From Bacillota bacterium (GTDB lineage Bacteria; Bacillota_A; Clostridia; Acetivibrionales; DUMB01): a stretch of DNA of 6,876 bases. Location: positions 1-6,876 of the forward strand of contig JAMOAC010000239.1 of the NCBI GenBank assembly GCA_023621975.1, given 5' to 3'. Positions 5,985 through 6,876 of this stretch are shown here, one piece after another. The translations under genes were made by a program, and so were the position numbers. Numbering within the stretch: position 1 is the first letter of the stretch; each line of letters starts with the position of its first letter. Below the pieces are notes generated by a model. The model ran no database searches. It saw only the letters and a list, made by a program, of their open reading frames with translations, and was not told the origin of the DNA.

Positions 5985-6876
5985 TTATTGAAATTCTACT
6001 GCGTCAGAAAGCGGATGCATTCTGTCCATGCTGTCCCATACAAACACTTTTACGCGGTATCCGTTCACATTGTCAGGCAGCTTGAATCCTGCATTAAAGG
6101 TGTATGTTTCGAAAGGACCTATCTCGCTCTCTATATATGCAATGTTCTTAAACGTACCATCCGGTCCGTACAAGGCTATAATGAAGCATGCATTGCCCGG
6201 TTCACCAAGGTTGTTTGTTATACTTACAGTTGCCCTCAGGTCTGCAGAAGGAACCAGGTGTTCAAGCACTTCACCTGCCGCATTCTTAAATACAGGAGTT
6301 CCGATGGTAAACGCTTCGCCGCCGGCAATCATTACTATGTCAGCATTATCCACATCGGCAAATGGAATGTATATGGTTGTATTGCCCATTCCAACGCCTT
6401 CCTTAATCGCTCTTACAACATACTTGCCTGCAAGCTGATCAGTATCTATGGTATAGGATCCGTCAGCCGCTGTTATTGCTGTTCCCAGTGGTTCGGACTG
6501 ATCTTCAAAGGAGTAAATGTTTACTGTTGCACCTTCAACCGGCTGAGCTGACTCATCTGTCACAACTCCGCTCACTGTATAGGTTTCCGGAGTTACTATT
6601 CCAAATACCCTGATTTCAGATACATAGAAATACATGTGATCTGTCTTCTGGTACCTGACATAACGGTACTTGATTCCATCAGGTAAATCGATCGACCATG
6701 TAGTATTGTCGGGGAACGCCTGGCTTCCCTGGCTTCCAAGTACTACATAATCTGAAAAGTCTTCATTGTTCGAAGCCCTGATCTCAAAATTCTTTCTGGG
6801 GCCTTCCCATAAGCCGTTTGCATCAGTACCAGGTCTTGGTATCACTTCAATCCGTTTAATCTCGGATACAGCTCCC
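5985..6876 (-). CDS. Secreted-type protein with discoidin and carboxypeptidase-regulatory-like domains (5' end outside window)
   Basis: The frame is open from the window edge (first full codon 6875-6873) to TAA at 5987-5985, giving 296 visible residues; the true start and signal peptide are upstream of the window. A GTG at 6845 is internal to the discoidin domain and is not the start. Visible residues 1-92 are the second half of a discoidin (F5/8 type C) domain (WEGPRKNFEIRASN, YRYVRYQK, VSEIRVFG), the same type as the pair in the phosphoesterase. Residues about 97-183 are a carboxypeptidase-regulatory-like beta-sandwich (VSGVVTDESAQPVEGATVNI, TAADGSYTIDT). Residues 185-296 are a C-terminal beta domain ending VKVFVWDSMDRMHPLSD, a type I associate with clostridial secreted proteins. 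No catalytic motif or SLH repeat is visible; an enzyme domain may lie in the missing N-terminal part. Followed after 69 nt by the SLH gene in the same direction, so an operon is plausible. Confidence 0.92.
   Translation of the reverse strand, partial: GAVSEIKRIEVIPRPGTDANGLWEGPRKNFEIRASNNEDFSDYVVLGSQGSQAFPDNTTWSIDLPDGIKYRYVRYQKTDHMYFYVSEIRVFGIVTPETYTVSGVVTDESAQPVEGATVNIYSFEDQSEPLGTAITAADGSYTIDTDQLAGKYVVRAIKEGVGMGNTTIYIPFADVDNADIVMIAGGEAFTIGTPVFKNAAGEVLEHLVPSADLRATVSITNNLGEPGNACFIIALYGPDGTFKNIAYIESEIGPFETYTFNAGFKLPDNVNGYRVKVFVWDSMDRMHPLSDAVEFQ

Noticed and set aside
5964..6551. Plus-strand 195-codon open frame and the shorter one at 6028-6438
   Set aside because: Both are antisense to recognisable discoidin and carboxypeptidase-regulatory-like domains and show no domain or start signal of their own.
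5985..6845. GTG at 6845 as the true start of the upstream gene
   Set aside because: The frame stays open to the window edge and the GTG lies within the middle of a discoidin domain, with domain-like sequence before it.
1..6876. Mobile element, CRISPR array, phage or defence system, dockerin or cohesin
   Set aside because: No transposase, regular spaced repeats, nuclease or helicase motifs, or duplicated calcium-binding dockerin segments are visible; the sequence repeats found are protein-domain duplications.

Overview
The window comes from a low-to-moderate GC, Gram-positive-type anaerobe, most likely class Clostridia near the Acetivibrio/Ruminiclostridium group. This is inferred from purine-rich AAGGAG/AAGGGGG ribosome binding sites, frequent AGA/AGG and ATA codons, S-layer homology (SLH) anchoring, and large multidomain secreted proteins built from fibronectin type III and discoidin modules. 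I cannot fix the genus from the sequence alone.

All three genes lie on the minus strand, so the transcription order runs from high to low coordinates. (1) At 5985-6876 is the 3' part of a secreted-type protein: the end of a discoidin (F5/8 type C) domain, a carboxypeptidase-regulatory-like beta-sandwich, and a C-terminal beta domain. Its 5' end is outside the window. (2) At 4221-5915 is a complete 564-residue SLH protein: signal peptide, Ig-like module, Gly/Ser/Asp linker, a beta-rich domain and three SLH repeats. (3) At 1-4057 is a very large secreted calcineurin-like metallophosphoesterase, with 1352 residues visible and the 3' end outside the window. Its order is signal peptide, beta-sandwich domain, FN3, discoidin, discoidin, FN3, linker beta domain, metallophosphoesterase, FN3, Ig-like module.

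The gaps are short: 69 nt holding a 14-bp hairpin directly before a Shine-Dalgarno site, and 163 nt holding an 18-bp perfect palindrome. Neither shows a U-tract terminator for the minus strand, so co-transcription is plausible. No stretch over 300 bases lacks a gene.

The genes look like one cell-surface locus made from a shared module pool. Genes 1 and 3 share the discoidin type, and genes 2 and 3 share the Ig-like module. The simplest reading is a surface-tethered phosphoesterase that binds glycans or the envelope, with an SLH protein beside it; the substrate is unknown. I found no RNA gene, mobile element, CRISPR array or defence system. The most interesting points are the phosphoesterase architecture, the shared module that predicts how its missing C-terminus may look, and the intergenic hairpin.
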